Of a stretch of DNA of 64,000 nt, positions 55,140 through 63,276 are shown piece by piece. The notes beneath the pieces are model-generated. The model worked only from the letters and a program-made list of their open reading frames with translations, had not been told where the DNA came from and did not search any database. The position numbers and the translations under genes were made by a program. The stretch is from CAVVFX01 sp963747535 (GTDB lineage: Bacteria; Acidobacteriota; Terriglobia; Bryobacterales; Bryobacteraceae): NCBI GenBank assembly GCA_963747535.1, contig CAVVFX010000011.1, positions 186,001 to 250,000 on the forward strand, in the 5' to 3' direction. The number at the start of each line of letters is the position of its first letter. Positions within the stretch are counted from its first letter, which is position 1.

Positions 55140-55551
55140 GAAGAAGACGGTCCTTATTCTATGCACCGGCAACTCGGCCAGGAGCCAGTTGGCCGAAGGC
55201 CTGCTTCGGCACGATGCCGGAGACCGGTTCGAGGTCGAGAGCGCGGGTACGAAGCCAAGCCAGGTGCGGCCGGAAGCGATCGCGGTAATGAAGGAATTGG
55301 GCATCGATATTTCCGGGCACCGCTCAAAGTCCGTCGACGAGTTCGCGGGGCGGAGTTTCGATTACGTGCTCACCGTCTGTGACAACGCGAAGGAAAGCTG
55401 CCCGATCTTTCCTGGGCACGCAAACCGGCTTCATCGGAATTTCGAAGATCCGGCCGCAGCCGGAGGATCGGAGAACGAACGTCTGGCGGTCTTTCGGCGC
55501 GTGCGCGATCAGCTTCGCGACTATTTGTGCCACTTCCCGCCGGCCGGCTGA
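55132..55551 (+). CDS. arsC: Second arsenate reductase of LMW-phosphatase type
   Basis: 139 residues from GTG 55132, overlapping the aquaporin stop by 8 bp, with AGAGAGGGA upstream. LILCTGNSARSQLAEGLL carries the C-x5-R loop; TVCDNAKESCPIFPGH has a Cys pair with six residues between. It is related to the first arsC but clearly diverged (about half of residues by eye), so it may use another thiol donor or substrate. Last gene of the operon, convergent with merR; the two 3' ends overlap by about 31 bp. Confidence 0.9.
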   Translation: MAEKKTVLILCTGNSARSQLAEGLLRHDAGDRFEVESAGTKPSQVRPEAIAVMKELGIDISGHRSKSVDEFAGRSFDYVLTVCDNAKESCPIFPGHANRLHRNFEDPAAAGGSENERLAVFRRVRDQLRDYLCHFPPAG

Positions 55552-56006
55552 ATCTGTTGGCGCGCGGATCGCGCCCGGTTCAAGCCGGGCCGATTGGAAG
55601 CAGGCGATAGAGCTTCCAGAATGCGGCAATTGCCGATAAGGCTTTTGCCCGGACACCGGCGCTGGATTCGGCGCAGCTCGGCCGCAAGCCTTCGCAGGTC
55701 GGCAACTTTCTGCTCAATTTCCTTCAGGTGGTTCGCAGTAATTCGATCGACCTCGGAACACTTCCGCCTGGGTTGAGTGGACAAGCGCAGAAGATCGCGG
55801 ACCTGGTCAAGCGTGAAGCCAAAGCTCCGGCATCGGTGAATGAACCGCAGCAGGTGCAAGTGTTCCTGCTTGTAGGCGCGGTAATTACCCTCCGTGCGCG
55901 GCGGCGCCGGCATGAGTTTGATTTGCTCGTAATACCGGATTGTCACGACCTTGACCCCAGCCTCTTTCGAGAGGTGGCCGATGCTCATACGCCCGTCCAC
56001 ATTCAT
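55521..56006 (-). CDS. MerR-family heavy-metal regulator
   Basis: 161 residues from ATG 56006 (MNVDGRMSIGHLSKEAGVKV). Helix-turn-helix and wing: VVTIRYYEQIKLMPAPPRTE, NYRAYKQEHLHLLRFIHRCR. The metal-binding part has three Cys in MerR-like positions: RRKCSEVDRITANHLKEIEQ, RRCPGKSLIGNCRILEAL. This spacing fits soft-metal sensors (Hg, Pb or Cd types); the metal cannot be fixed. It is divergent from the outer-membrane-like gene at 56048, and a dyad at 56016-56032 lies between. Confidence 0.85.
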   Translation of the reverse strand: MNVDGRMSIGHLSKEAGVKVVTIRYYEQIKLMPAPPRTEGNYRAYKQEHLHLLRFIHRCRSFGFTLDQVRDLLRLSTQPRRKCSEVDRITANHLKEIEQKVADLRRLAAELRRIQRRCPGKSLIGNCRILEALSPASNRPGLNRARSARQQIQPAGGKWHK

Positions 56007-56015
56007 GCGCTTGAC

Positions 56016-56032
56016 CCTATAGCCACTATAGG
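56016..56032. promoter_or_regulatory. MerR-type dyad operator
   Basis: CCTATAG-CCA-CTATAGG is a perfect 7-bp palindrome between merR and the divergent gene at 56048. TTGACC overlaps its left edge, as expected of the -35 box of MerR-controlled promoters with long spacers. If used toward 56048 the transcript would be nearly leaderless. Confidence 0.65.
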
Positions 56033-56047
56033 CCCCATTCTGTAAAG

Positions 56048-56575
56048 ATGAACAGGACCCAATGCGCGTTGATCGCATCTTTGTTTCTTTGCTGTGGAAA
56101 CGCGGTCGCGCAGTCGGTCGACGTCGACAAGGAACCGGAGCCTCTCGCAATCGTGGAGCTTGGGGGAGCTGGTAGCTGGAACCTCAAAGGCGGATCGAGC
56201 TTCGGCGCGGACTTCGCGGCTGAAGTTACGCCGATAGAGAACTGGCTGGAACTCGAAGCGGGCGTCACGCCGCTTTTCTCCCGTCACTCGACAGAATGGG
56301 ATACCGACCTTCTGTTCAAAAAGCCTTGGACCCTCTCGAAAAAAGCGGAGTTCATGATCGGCATTGGCCCGGAGTGGGTTCATACGCGGCAATACGGCGT
56401 CACAACGAACTCGATCGCCGCTGAAGCCGTGCTGGATTTTATGTACTGGCCCTCCGGGAAGCATCGGTTCGGCTGGTTCATCGAACCGGGCTACGAGTAC
56501 AACTTTGGGCGGGGGCATGAGCGATCAATTGGCATAAGCGGCGGCCTGCTGATCGCAATCCGACGAGGCCCATAG
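56048..56575 (+). CDS. Secreted beta-barrel-like outer membrane protein
   Basis: 175 residues with a signal peptide (MNRTQCALIASLFLCCGNAV, cleavage near AQS). The mature chain alternates polar and aromatic residues in beta strands (AIVELGGAGSWNLKGGSSFG, IGIGPEWVHTRQYGVTT, HRFGWFIEPGYEYNFGRGHE) like small outer membrane barrels. It is divergent from merR, sharing the operator, and so may be metal-induced. Substrate unknown. Confidence 0.65.
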   Translation: MNRTQCALIASLFLCCGNAVAQSVDVDKEPEPLAIVELGGAGSWNLKGGSSFGADFAAEVTPIENWLELEAGVTPLFSRHSTEWDTDLLFKKPWTLSKKAEFMIGIGPEWVHTRQYGVTTNSIAAEAVLDFMYWPSGKHRFGWFIEPGYEYNFGRGHERSIGISGGLLIAIRRGP

Positions 56576-56725
56576 GGGTCCGGCGGCGGAGGTTTATGCT
56601 AGCCGGTCCCCGATACCAGGAACCCGGTCGAGCCAGTGATGCCGTTTGGAGTGGCAACGCGACTGAAATTGACTGGAAGGGGCGTCGAATCCAAGCAGCC
56701 TGCCTGGTTGAAGCGGGCCGAGACG

Positions 56726-57553
56726 CTATGCTTTTTCCGACTGCCCCTCGCGTCTAAAGGGTCGATTCCCTAGTTGCGACGATGTTCCCCGCGTGGTGAG
56801 GAGCGGGCTGAGGTCATGTGACGAAGCCTCGGTCTGGCCCAGTTTCGCCAGAGACGCCAGATGCAGGAGAACGGCGAGCGGCACGAGGAAAACCGGAATC
56901 ATGACCAGGGGGAATGCCGTGATGAGAGTGTTCGGGTTATCGACGGCCAACGACTGGATCGGCGAGGGGGAGCTCAAGAAGCCGGCCGTGACCGCTACGG
57001 CGAGGTCAGTGAGTCCTAACACGTTCCAGGCGCGAACCAGGCCTGTCGAGCCGCGCAACCCGCGCGCGTAGGCCAAGGCAATGGCAGGGGCGAACAGGCC
57101 GACAGCGACGTCTCCGGCGCCTGCAGGAATCGCGAAGACTCCGGGCATGGCACCGCCAAAGAACAGCACGAGAAAGACTATGCCTAGCACGCGATAAAGC
57201 TGGACGCCCACAAGCAGGCTTTGCGGAGCGGCTGCGATGATGCGTCTGAGGCCGGCTGATCTCCAGTAAAACATCACACCCGCGATGATTGGGAGCAGCA
57301 GACCGAATTCAACGGTCGGGATTCGGGTGGGCTTTCCCTGGTAAAACCCCAGCCAGGACAGCGACAGGGCGGCCAAGAACCACCCTACGAGCAGAGTAGT
57401 ACCGGCCCGAAAGCTTCGACGCTGCTCGCGCGCGGGCGGCGCGGCTCGGCTGATGGCGGCACGGATGCCCCACAGAAGGGTGATCATGGTGGCTACGCTT
57501 TCAACAAGAACACAGATCGTCAGAAAGGACGTTGAACTGTTCATCGGTTGCAT
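56726..57553 (-). CDS. Polytopic membrane protein of unknown function
   Basis: 275 residues with about seven hydrophobic helices (SFLTICVLVESVATMITLLW, LLVGWFLAALSLSWLGFYQG, YRVLGIVFLVLFFGGAMPGV, FPLVMIPVFLVPLAVLLHLA). No transporter signature was recognised. It is divergent from marR, and an 18-bp palindrome 13 bp before its start matches one at the marR start, so MarR probably represses it. Confidence 0.75.
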   Translation of the reverse strand: MQPMNSSTSFLTICVLVESVATMITLLWGIRAAISRAAPPAREQRRSFRAGTTLLVGWFLAALSLSWLGFYQGKPTRIPTVEFGLLLPIIAGVMFYWRSAGLRRIIAAAPQSLLVGVQLYRVLGIVFLVLFFGGAMPGVFAIPAGAGDVAVGLFAPAIALAYARGLRGSTGLVRAWNVLGLTDLAVAVTAGFLSSPSPIQSLAVDNPNTLITAFPLVMIPVFLVPLAVLLHLASLAKLGQTEASSHDLSPLLTTRGTSSQLGNRPFRREGQSEKA

Positions 57554-57565
57554 CTCCTGGTTAGA

Positions 57566-57583
57566 TAGATGTATCTACATCTA
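57566..57583. promoter_or_regulatory. MarR operator 1 (perfect 18-bp palindrome)
   Basis: TAGATGTA-TC-TACATCTA lies 13 bp before the membrane-protein start. Same consensus as operator 2. Confidence 0.85.
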
Positions 57584-57627
57584 TCAGGTTGCAACGATTT
57601 GACGGCCAGAAGAACATTTGTCTAAAC

Positions 57628-57645
57628 TATATGTAGATACATCTA
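57628..57645. promoter_or_regulatory. MarR operator 2 (near-perfect 18-bp palindrome)
   Basis: TATATGTA-GA-TACATCTA lies directly before the marR start. It matches operator 1 except for one base of the left arm and the spacer. The pair, 62 bp apart, covers both divergent promoters and implies autoregulation. Confidence 0.85.
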
Positions 57646-57647
57646 AT

Positions 57648-58094
57648 ATGAAGAAGACGGAAAAAGAGGCGACGGTTCGAGAGGTAGTCCGGCTGCCGTG
57701 CGGCTGCGCGAACCTTCGCAGGGCCGCGCGTGTGATGACCAGGCTGTACGATGCGGCGCTCCGCCCCAGTGGCCTGGGCGTCGCGCAGTTCACCTTGCTG
57801 CAAGCGTTGAACACCGCGCCAGGCATGTCGCAGAAGCAGCTTGCCAGTCTGCTGGAGATCGACAGCACAACCCTGACTCGAACGTTGGAGCCGTTGCGCC
57901 GCGCGGGATGGTTGCGCTCCACGGCGGGCGACGACCGGCGTGAAGTACATCTCGCGCTGACGGCGGCGGGCAAGCGTGCGTATAGGCGCGCCCTTCCTTA
58001 CTGGGAGCGCGCGCAAGGCGAGTTCGTTCGGGCGTTGGGCACGGAGAGTTGGAACCGGCTCATGGATCTGACGGTGCAGACCGCCGGTATATAG
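57648..58094 (+). CDS. MarR-family transcription regulator
   Basis: 148 residues from ATG 57648. RLPCGCANLRRAARVMTRLY is the N-terminal dimer helix with a CxC that may sense oxidants or metals. Winged helix: MSQKQLASLLEIDSTTLTRT, LEPLRRAGWLRSTAGDDRRE. It probably represses itself and the divergent membrane protein through the two palindromes. A frame from 57618 would include the operator and is rejected. Confidence 0.88.
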   Translation: MKKTEKEATVREVVRLPCGCANLRRAARVMTRLYDAALRPSGLGVAQFTLLQALNTAPGMSQKQLASLLEIDSTTLTRTLEPLRRAGWLRSTAGDDRREVHLALTAAGKRAYRRALPYWERAQGEFVRALGTESWNRLMDLTVQTAGI

Positions 58095-58112
58095 AGGGTG
58101 ACCGCGACAAGG

Positions 58113-58676
58113 TCAAGCCGCCTTTGCCTGCGTTTTATTCACGTAGGAGTAAAGCGTCGGCTTGGAGATCCGGAACGTTGTACAAATCTCTTTCACCGGG
58201 TGCTTTCGTTGATAGAGGTCGATCGCGAGGGCCTGCTGGTGCGGAGTTAGGCTCAAGGGTCGGCCCCCCTTCCTGCCTCTTGCCCTGGCGGCGTCTAAGC
58301 CGGCCTTGGTCCGCTCTCGGATAAGACTGCGCTCGAACTCCGCGAGCGCGCCAAAGATGTGGAACACCAAACGTCCGCCCGGAGACATGGTGTCGATGGA
58401 TTCCTGAAGGCTCTGAAAACCGATCCCCTGCTGTTCGAGCTCCGTCATGAACTCGATCAGGTGCTTGAGTGAGCGGCCGAGCCGGTCAAGGCGCCAGACA
58501 ACGAGGACGTCGCCTTTGGGGAGGAGGGCGCGCGTCTGCTCCAGCCCTGATCGACGGGCGTGGCTGCCGCCGGCGACGTCGACAAAGAGCTTCTCACAGC
58601 GTGCCTTCTTCAGCGCATCCTTTTGCAAGTCGAGGTTCTGCTCGTGGGTCGAGACGCGCGCGTGACCAATTCGCAT
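58113..58676 (-). CDS. Serine recombinase (Tn3-type resolvase/invertase)
   Basis: 187 residues, normal length. Catalytic Ser is in HARVSTHEQNLDLQ; LVVWRLDRLGRSLKHL and ERSLIRERTKAGLDAARARG are the conserved arginine-rich blocks and E helix; the C-terminal Hin-type helix-turn-helix is VKEICTTFRISKPTLYSYVN. It acts on short paired sites to resolve or invert DNA and marks a mobile segment. No Tn3 transposase is present. The 3' end is 18 bp from marR. Confidence 0.93.
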   Translation of the reverse strand: MRIGHARVSTHEQNLDLQKDALKKARCEKLFVDVAGGSHARRSGLEQTRALLPKGDVLVVWRLDRLGRSLKHLIEFMTELEQQGIGFQSLQESIDTMSPGGRLVFHIFGALAEFERSLIRERTKAGLDAARARGRKGGRPLSLTPHQQALAIDLYQRKHPVKEICTTFRISKPTLYSYVNKTQAKAA

Positions 58677-58974
58677 ATGGAAATCTCCTCTTCGGTTATG
58701 CCAAATCGTTAAGAAACTCGTGAGGCTGAATCGATTACCTTACGTAGAATTCCTTACTGGCTTTCTTCACCGTGAAATGCAAGTGAAACTTCCATGTGAC
58801 CGCACGACGGACAGTGGTAAAAGAAACGGCCGTTTTCTTTACCGCATGGAATCGAGATATGTGAACCGGTTATTTAGGGGCGAAGCCTATGAATTCGTGC
58901 GGGGGCTCGGGTGCGACATGAAGTTGTTTGATCATCACTGGCGGTGCGGGTAACCCTGAAGGGCTGCATACCTA
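58677..58974. other. Intergenic stretch before IS630 copy B
   Basis: No convincing gene; a 77-codon frame at 58720-58953 has no recognisable feature. Confidence 0.35.
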
Positions 58975-60094
58975 GTGCTTAATCGCAATAATACATTTCT
59001 GTATTAGAATGTTTGGTAGATGCCCAGACATGCGCCTGTGTTGGAGTGCTCTGCCGAAGACAAGGCAACGTTGATTGCGATCACTATGAGCCGGGCTGAG
59101 GAGGCGCGCTTGGTGGAGCGCGCCCGAATCATCTTATCCCGTCTTGACGGAAAAGAGATTCAGCAGGTGGCACGGGAACTGAGAGTCTCCATCCCCACCG
59201 TTACCAAGTGGTCCAAGCGATTCGCTTTTTGGGGCGTGAGGGGACTGGGCGACGAACCGCGACCGGGCAAGCCGGTGACATACGACGCCGCATTTCGGAA
59301 CCGCGTCCTTGCACTACTTGAACAACCGCCGCCTCCGGGCATGTCCCATTGGGATGGACCCGCGGTAGCAGAGACGCTCGGATCTAGCGTCTATGCAGTC
59401 TGGCGTATACTGCGCCGCGAAGGCATCCACCTGCAACGACACCGCAGTTGGTGTGTAAGCACGGATAAGGAGTTTGCGCCCAAAGCTGCTGAGGTGGTGG
59501 GACTCTACCTGAACCCACCGTTGAATGCGGTAGTGCTGAGCATGGACGAGAAACCCAGTATGCAGGCCACGGAGCGGACGGCCGGTTACGTCGAGACCGA
59601 CAGCGGCGCTGTGGTCCGCGGGCTGAAGAGTACCTACAAACGGCACGGCACGCTGAATTTGTTCGCGGCCCTGGATGTCGCCACCGGACAGGTCAAGACA
59701 AAGTTCACGGAAGCCAAGAAACGGGTAGATTTCCAGAGCTTTCTGGAAGGCGTAATTGCAGAACAGCCGACAGATAAAGAGATCCACGTGATCCTGGACA
59801 ATTACTCGCCGCACAAGAAGAACGGCGACTGGCTCGCGAAGTACGATGGCCGCGTGCACTTTCATTTCACACCGACTTCGGCAAGTTGGCTAAATCAGAT
59901 TGAAATCGTCTTCAGTCTACTGCAACGGAAGACTCTCAACGGAGCCAGTTTCAAGAGCAAAGACCAGCTGCGCGAAGCGATCGAAGCCTTTATTCGCAAA
60001 CACAATGAACGTGCCAAGCCGTTTCGCTGGCGCAAGCGTGATGTGAAGGGCACCCAGCTCCGAAATACACTTGTCAACTTATGCAATTAAGCAC
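58975..60094. mobile_element. IS630-family insertion sequence, copy B (1120 bp)
   Basis: Same ends and length as copy A (34268-35387), same orientation, flanked by its own TA duplication (58973-58974, 60095-60096). Almost identical DNA, which implies a recent second transposition. The pair encloses about 23.6 kb including the arsenic operon. Confidence 0.93.
59020..60090 (+). CDS. IS630-family transposase (copy B)
   Basis: 356 residues, identical in protein sequence to copy A; one synonymous ACT/ACC difference was seen near codon 61. Catalytic motifs VVLSMDEKPSMQ, HVILDNYSPHKK and SASWLNQIEIVFSLLQ are intact. Stop codon inside the right terminal repeat. Confidence 0.93.
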   Translation: MPRHAPVLECSAEDKATLIAITMSRAEEARLVERARIILSRLDGKEIQQVARELRVSIPTVTKWSKRFAFWGVRGLGDEPRPGKPVTYDAAFRNRVLALLEQPPPPGMSHWDGPAVAETLGSSVYAVWRILRREGIHLQRHRSWCVSTDKEFAPKAAEVVGLYLNPPLNAVVLSMDEKPSMQATERTAGYVETDSGAVVRGLKSTYKRHGTLNLFAALDVATGQVKTKFTEAKKRVDFQSFLEGVIAEQPTDKEIHVILDNYSPHKKNGDWLAKYDGRVHFHFTPTSASWLNQIEIVFSLLQRKTLNGASFKSKDQLREAIEAFIRKHNERAKPFRWRKRDVKGTQLRNTLVNLCN

Positions 60095-60323
60095 TAGTTA
60101 CCGTCGACGAGGGTCCTACAAAAGAGGCTTCGTGTTCTTATCGGGCAGTGCGCCGGGAAGGACGAAAACCGATGACTCCCCTGAGCCCGTGCACAGCGGA
60201 TGCAGTAGCGAGTTTACCTCACCACGCTTGTTGTCCATCTGCGTTCTTGGTCTTTGTTCGGCTGCGCTTCCTCCTGCCCCCCGCGGGAATGCCACTTCGG
60301 GGATTTAAACGCGTTGCCGTGGC

Positions 60324-61085
60324 TCATACTTGGTTCATGCCGCCGTCAACAGCAAGCTCGATTCCCGAGATGTAGCTTGAATCATCCGATGCCAAAAAAA
60401 CCATGGCTTTGGCGACTTCATCCGGCGTGCCGACACGCCCCAGCGGGATGCTGGCGGACATCTGCCGCGAGAACTGAACGACTTGCTCGGCGCTCATGCC
60501 CAGGCTGGTGTTATAACCTTCTGTTGGCACGACGCCCGGGCTGATGGCGTTAACACGGATTTTACGCGCCTTGAGGTCGGCCGTCCAGCCGCGAGCGAAG
60601 GATCGGATGGCGGCTTTGCTGGCCGCGTAAACGCTGAAGGCCTCCGTGCCTTTCGAGGCAGCGGACGAAGCCGTCAGGATGATAGAGCCGCCGTCTTTCA
60701 TCAACGGAAGGGCTTTCTGGACGGTGAAGAGCGTGCCCCGGACGTTGCCGTCGAATGTTTTGTCAAAATGCTCTTCCGTTATTGCACCGAGCGGAGCAAA
60801 GGCGCCGCCCCCGGCATTGGCGACCAGGATGTCAATGTGTCCTTTCTCTTTTCTTACCTGTCCATACAAACGATCGAGATCGGCCAGATTGGCGACGTCG
60901 CCCTGAATGCCGGTGACATTGCGGCCGACTTTCCTGACGGCCTCGTCCAGTTCTTTTTGGCGCCGGCCCGTAATGAAAACATAGGCATCTTCCGCGACAA
61001 ACAGCTTCGCGGTGGCAAGGCCGAGGCCGCTGGTAGCGCCGGTGATAAGGGCTACCTTTCCGTCTAGTTTATTTGCGTTCATCAT
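60324..61085 (-). CDS. Short-chain dehydrogenase/reductase
   Basis: 253 residues, classical SDR. Cofactor loop LITGATSGLGLATAKLF, NADP-favouring FITGRRQKEL, VANAGGG, catalytic Ser in ILTASSAASKG and YAASKAAIRSFARGW (YxxxK), ending GIELAVDGGMNQV. It oxidises or reduces an unknown alcohol/ketone. It is divergent from a TetR gene and probably its target. Complete. Confidence 0.92.
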   Translation of the reverse strand: MMNANKLDGKVALITGATSGLGLATAKLFVAEDAYVFITGRRQKELDEAVRKVGRNVTGIQGDVANLADLDRLYGQVRKEKGHIDILVANAGGGAFAPLGAITEEHFDKTFDGNVRGTLFTVQKALPLMKDGGSIILTASSAASKGTEAFSVYAASKAAIRSFARGWTADLKARKIRVNAISPGVVPTEGYNTSLGMSAEQVVQFSRQMSASIPLGRVGTPDEVAKAMVFLASDDSSYISGIELAVDGGMNQV

Positions 61086-61234
61086 TGTGCTCCATTGATG
61101 TTTATGTGTTGCTGAGTAGTGCGTCGAGACCGGTTGTGCTTATGGTGTCGCTCATGGGCTGCACGATTTCTGTAACGATCATTATACAATAAGTGTTGCG
61201 GGAAAGAGTCAAGGCGTTTAGTATTTTCAGTACA

Positions 61235-61858
61235 GTGGCACGACCCTCAAAAAGACCCAGAAAGGCACGCGGACGTCCTCGGGCATTCGACCGGGACGCG
61301 GCGCTTCATCGTGCTATGGAATTGTTCTGGCGTCAGGGGTATGAGTCGACGTCAATCAGCGACCTGACATCCGCCATGGGAATTAGCGCGCCCAGCCTCT
61401 ACGCAGCGTTTGGCGACAAGGAGCGCCTGTATCTGGAGGCCGTGGAGCTTTACAAGTCCGACCTTGGGAATTCAGGCCGCATCCTCGGCGCGGAGACGAC
61501 CGCGCGCGCCGCCATCGAGCGGCTTCTCGAAGCCTCGGCGATCGAGTTGACGAATACCAAGGACCATCCGCCCGGATGCATGGTGGTTGCGTCCGCCATA
61601 AACGGCTCGCCTCAGTCCGCCCACTTGCAGGCCGCACTCCGGGGTTGCCGCCTTGAGGCGGAGGCGCGCATCACCGCCAAGATTAAGCGTGGTGTCAGGG
61701 ACGGAGAACTTCCTCCCCGTACGAATGCAGCCGCGCTGGGCAAGTTTTATATGACGGTCATGCAGGGCATGACGATTCAGGCTAGGGACGGGGCAACGCA
61801 AAAGGAATTGCTTGCCGTGGCCAGGGCGGCAATGCTTAAGTGGCCTGAGATTTCCTGA
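61235..61858 (+). CDS. TetR/AcrR-family regulator
   Basis: 207 residues from GTG 61235 (VARPSKRPRKARGRPRAFDR). HTH: MELFWRQGYESTSISDLTSA, MGISAPSLYAAFGDKERLYL, which is the usual TetR signature; the rest is the all-helical ligand domain with GCMVVASAINGSPQ. It is divergent from the SDR gene and 62 bp upstream of the oxidoreductase, so it probably controls both. TTG 61193 is an alternative start. Confidence 0.88.
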   Translation: MARPSKRPRKARGRPRAFDRDAALHRAMELFWRQGYESTSISDLTSAMGISAPSLYAAFGDKERLYLEAVELYKSDLGNSGRILGAETTARAAIERLLEASAIELTNTKDHPPGCMVVASAINGSPQSAHLQAALRGCRLEAEARITAKIKRGVRDGELPPRTNAAALGKFYMTVMQGMTIQARDGATQKELLAVARAAMLKWPEIS

Positions 61859-61920
61859 GGACAGTCTGTGCCTCCCGTCGCAGTTACCTGACCTGTGGTT
61901 TTATAGAGAACGAGGATTTT

Positions 61921-62895
61921 ATGAGGGCAGCGTGGTACGAGAAGCAGGGGCCGGCGCGGGAAGTGTTGGCGGTGGGCGAGATGCCAGACCCTCGCCCTGG
62001 GCAGGGAGAGGTTCGTATTCGGATCGCGGCCTCGGGCATAAACCCCGGCGATATCAAGAAGCGTCAGGACTCGTTCGGTGTTGGCATGCCTTATCCGCGC
62101 GTCATCCCCCATAGCGACGGCGCGGGCCGAGTCGATCAGGTCGGCGAGGGCGTATCTTCCGACTGGGTCGGCCGGCCCGTGTGGTGTTACGGCGCACAAT
62201 CTTATCGGCCGTTCGGCACGGCTGCGGAGTTCACGGTTGTGCCGCTGGATCATGTCGCTCTTCTGCCGGAGAGCGTGACGCCGGAGCAGGGCGCCTGTCT
62301 TGGGATACCTGGCATCACGGCGCATCGCGCTGTCCATGTCGGGGGCGACGTCGCAGGGCGGACGGTGTTGGTACAAGGGGCCGGCGGCGCTGTTGGAATG
62401 TGTGCGACCGCGCTCGCCCGTCACGCCGGCGCCCGCGTGATTGGCACGGTGCGCTCGTCAGCGGAGGAGCCAGCAGCGCGGACGGCGGGCGCTCACGAAG
62501 TCGTTATCAATGACCAGGGTCTGGTAGAGCGTATGAAGGCACTGGCTCCTGACGGGGTTGACCATATTGTCGAAGTCGCGTTTGGGGCCAATATCGATGC
62601 TGATGTCGAGGTGCTGAAGATGGGCGGCTCGATCGGCGCTTACGCTACCGACACCGCTACGCCCAAAATCCCGTTTTGGCTGATGGTGTTCAAGAACATC
62701 CGCGTGTTTTTTCTGGGGAGCGATGATTTTCCGACGGAGGCCAAGGTGGCGGCGACGCGGAATCTGAATGATGGGCTTGAGGCGGGGTGGGCCGGGTTCG
62801 AGATTGCTGAGCGCATTCCACTTGCAGAGATCGCAACGGCGCACGAACTGGTGGAGCATCCGGTACGGCGGGGGCGGGTTGTGGTCACGGTGTGA
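61921..62895 (+). CDS. MDR-superfamily NADPH:quinone oxidoreductase-like
   Basis: 324 residues. GroES-like N-terminal half (GQGEVRIRIAASGINPGDIK) lacks zinc ligands; NADPH loop VLVQGAGGAVGMCATALARH is typical of the zeta-crystallin/Qor group. It reduces quinones or reactive carbonyls. Same strand as and 62 bp after tetR. Looks complete to VVVTV. Confidence 0.9.
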   Translation: MRAAWYEKQGPAREVLAVGEMPDPRPGQGEVRIRIAASGINPGDIKKRQDSFGVGMPYPRVIPHSDGAGRVDQVGEGVSSDWVGRPVWCYGAQSYRPFGTAAEFTVVPLDHVALLPESVTPEQGACLGIPGITAHRAVHVGGDVAGRTVLVQGAGGAVGMCATALARHAGARVIGTVRSSAEEPAARTAGAHEVVINDQGLVERMKALAPDGVDHIVEVAFGANIDADVEVLKMGGSIGAYATDTATPKIPFWLMVFKNIRVFFLGSDDFPTEAKVAATRNLNDGLEAGWAGFEIAERIPLAEIATAHELVEHPVRRGRVVVTV

Positions 62896-62970
62896 GCCTC
62901 CCGAAAAGGATTTGGCGTATGCTGCCTCCATGTAAATTGGTAAAACAGTGGACAACGAAGGTCGGTTGCA

Positions 62971-63276
62971 ATGGATCTTTCATTCATCCAGCCCCGCCAG
63001 GAATTGCGCCCGTACATTAAGTCCTTTTGGGTGTGCGAGAGCGCCGTCGGATTGCCCGAAACCGACCGGAGCCTGGCGGCGCCGAACGGCTGTCCGAAGC
63101 TCATTGTTCCTTGCGAGAACTCCCTGGAGTCCCTTGCGAACGGTCGATTGCAGGTAAGCCACGAGCAGGGTTTATATTTTGTGGGGAACAGGGACAGCTC
63201 GACCCTGATCCGCTCCAGTTCGCGAAGAACAGTCTTCATCGGGATCGAATTCGCTCCTCACGGCGCCTTCTGTGTT
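62971..63276 (+). pseudogene. AraC-family regulator, N-terminal fragment
   Basis: About 100 residues (MDLSFIQPRQELRPYIKSFW, AAPNGCPKLIVPCENSLESL, VFIGIEFAPHGAF) match the ligand-binding part of AraC regulators with a P-x-GC-x-ELI-type motif. The frame then runs into antisense epimerase sequence; both DNA-binding helix-turn-helices are gone. Confidence 0.75.

Noticed and set aside
34268..60094. Composite transposon made of the two IS630 copies
   Set aside because: Each copy has its own TA target duplication and one would expect no composite movement in this family, so they are best explained as separate insertions.
61165..61192. Possible TetR operator TGTAACGATCATTATACA
   Set aside because: Only the outer four bases of each arm are symmetric, which is too weak to list as a site.
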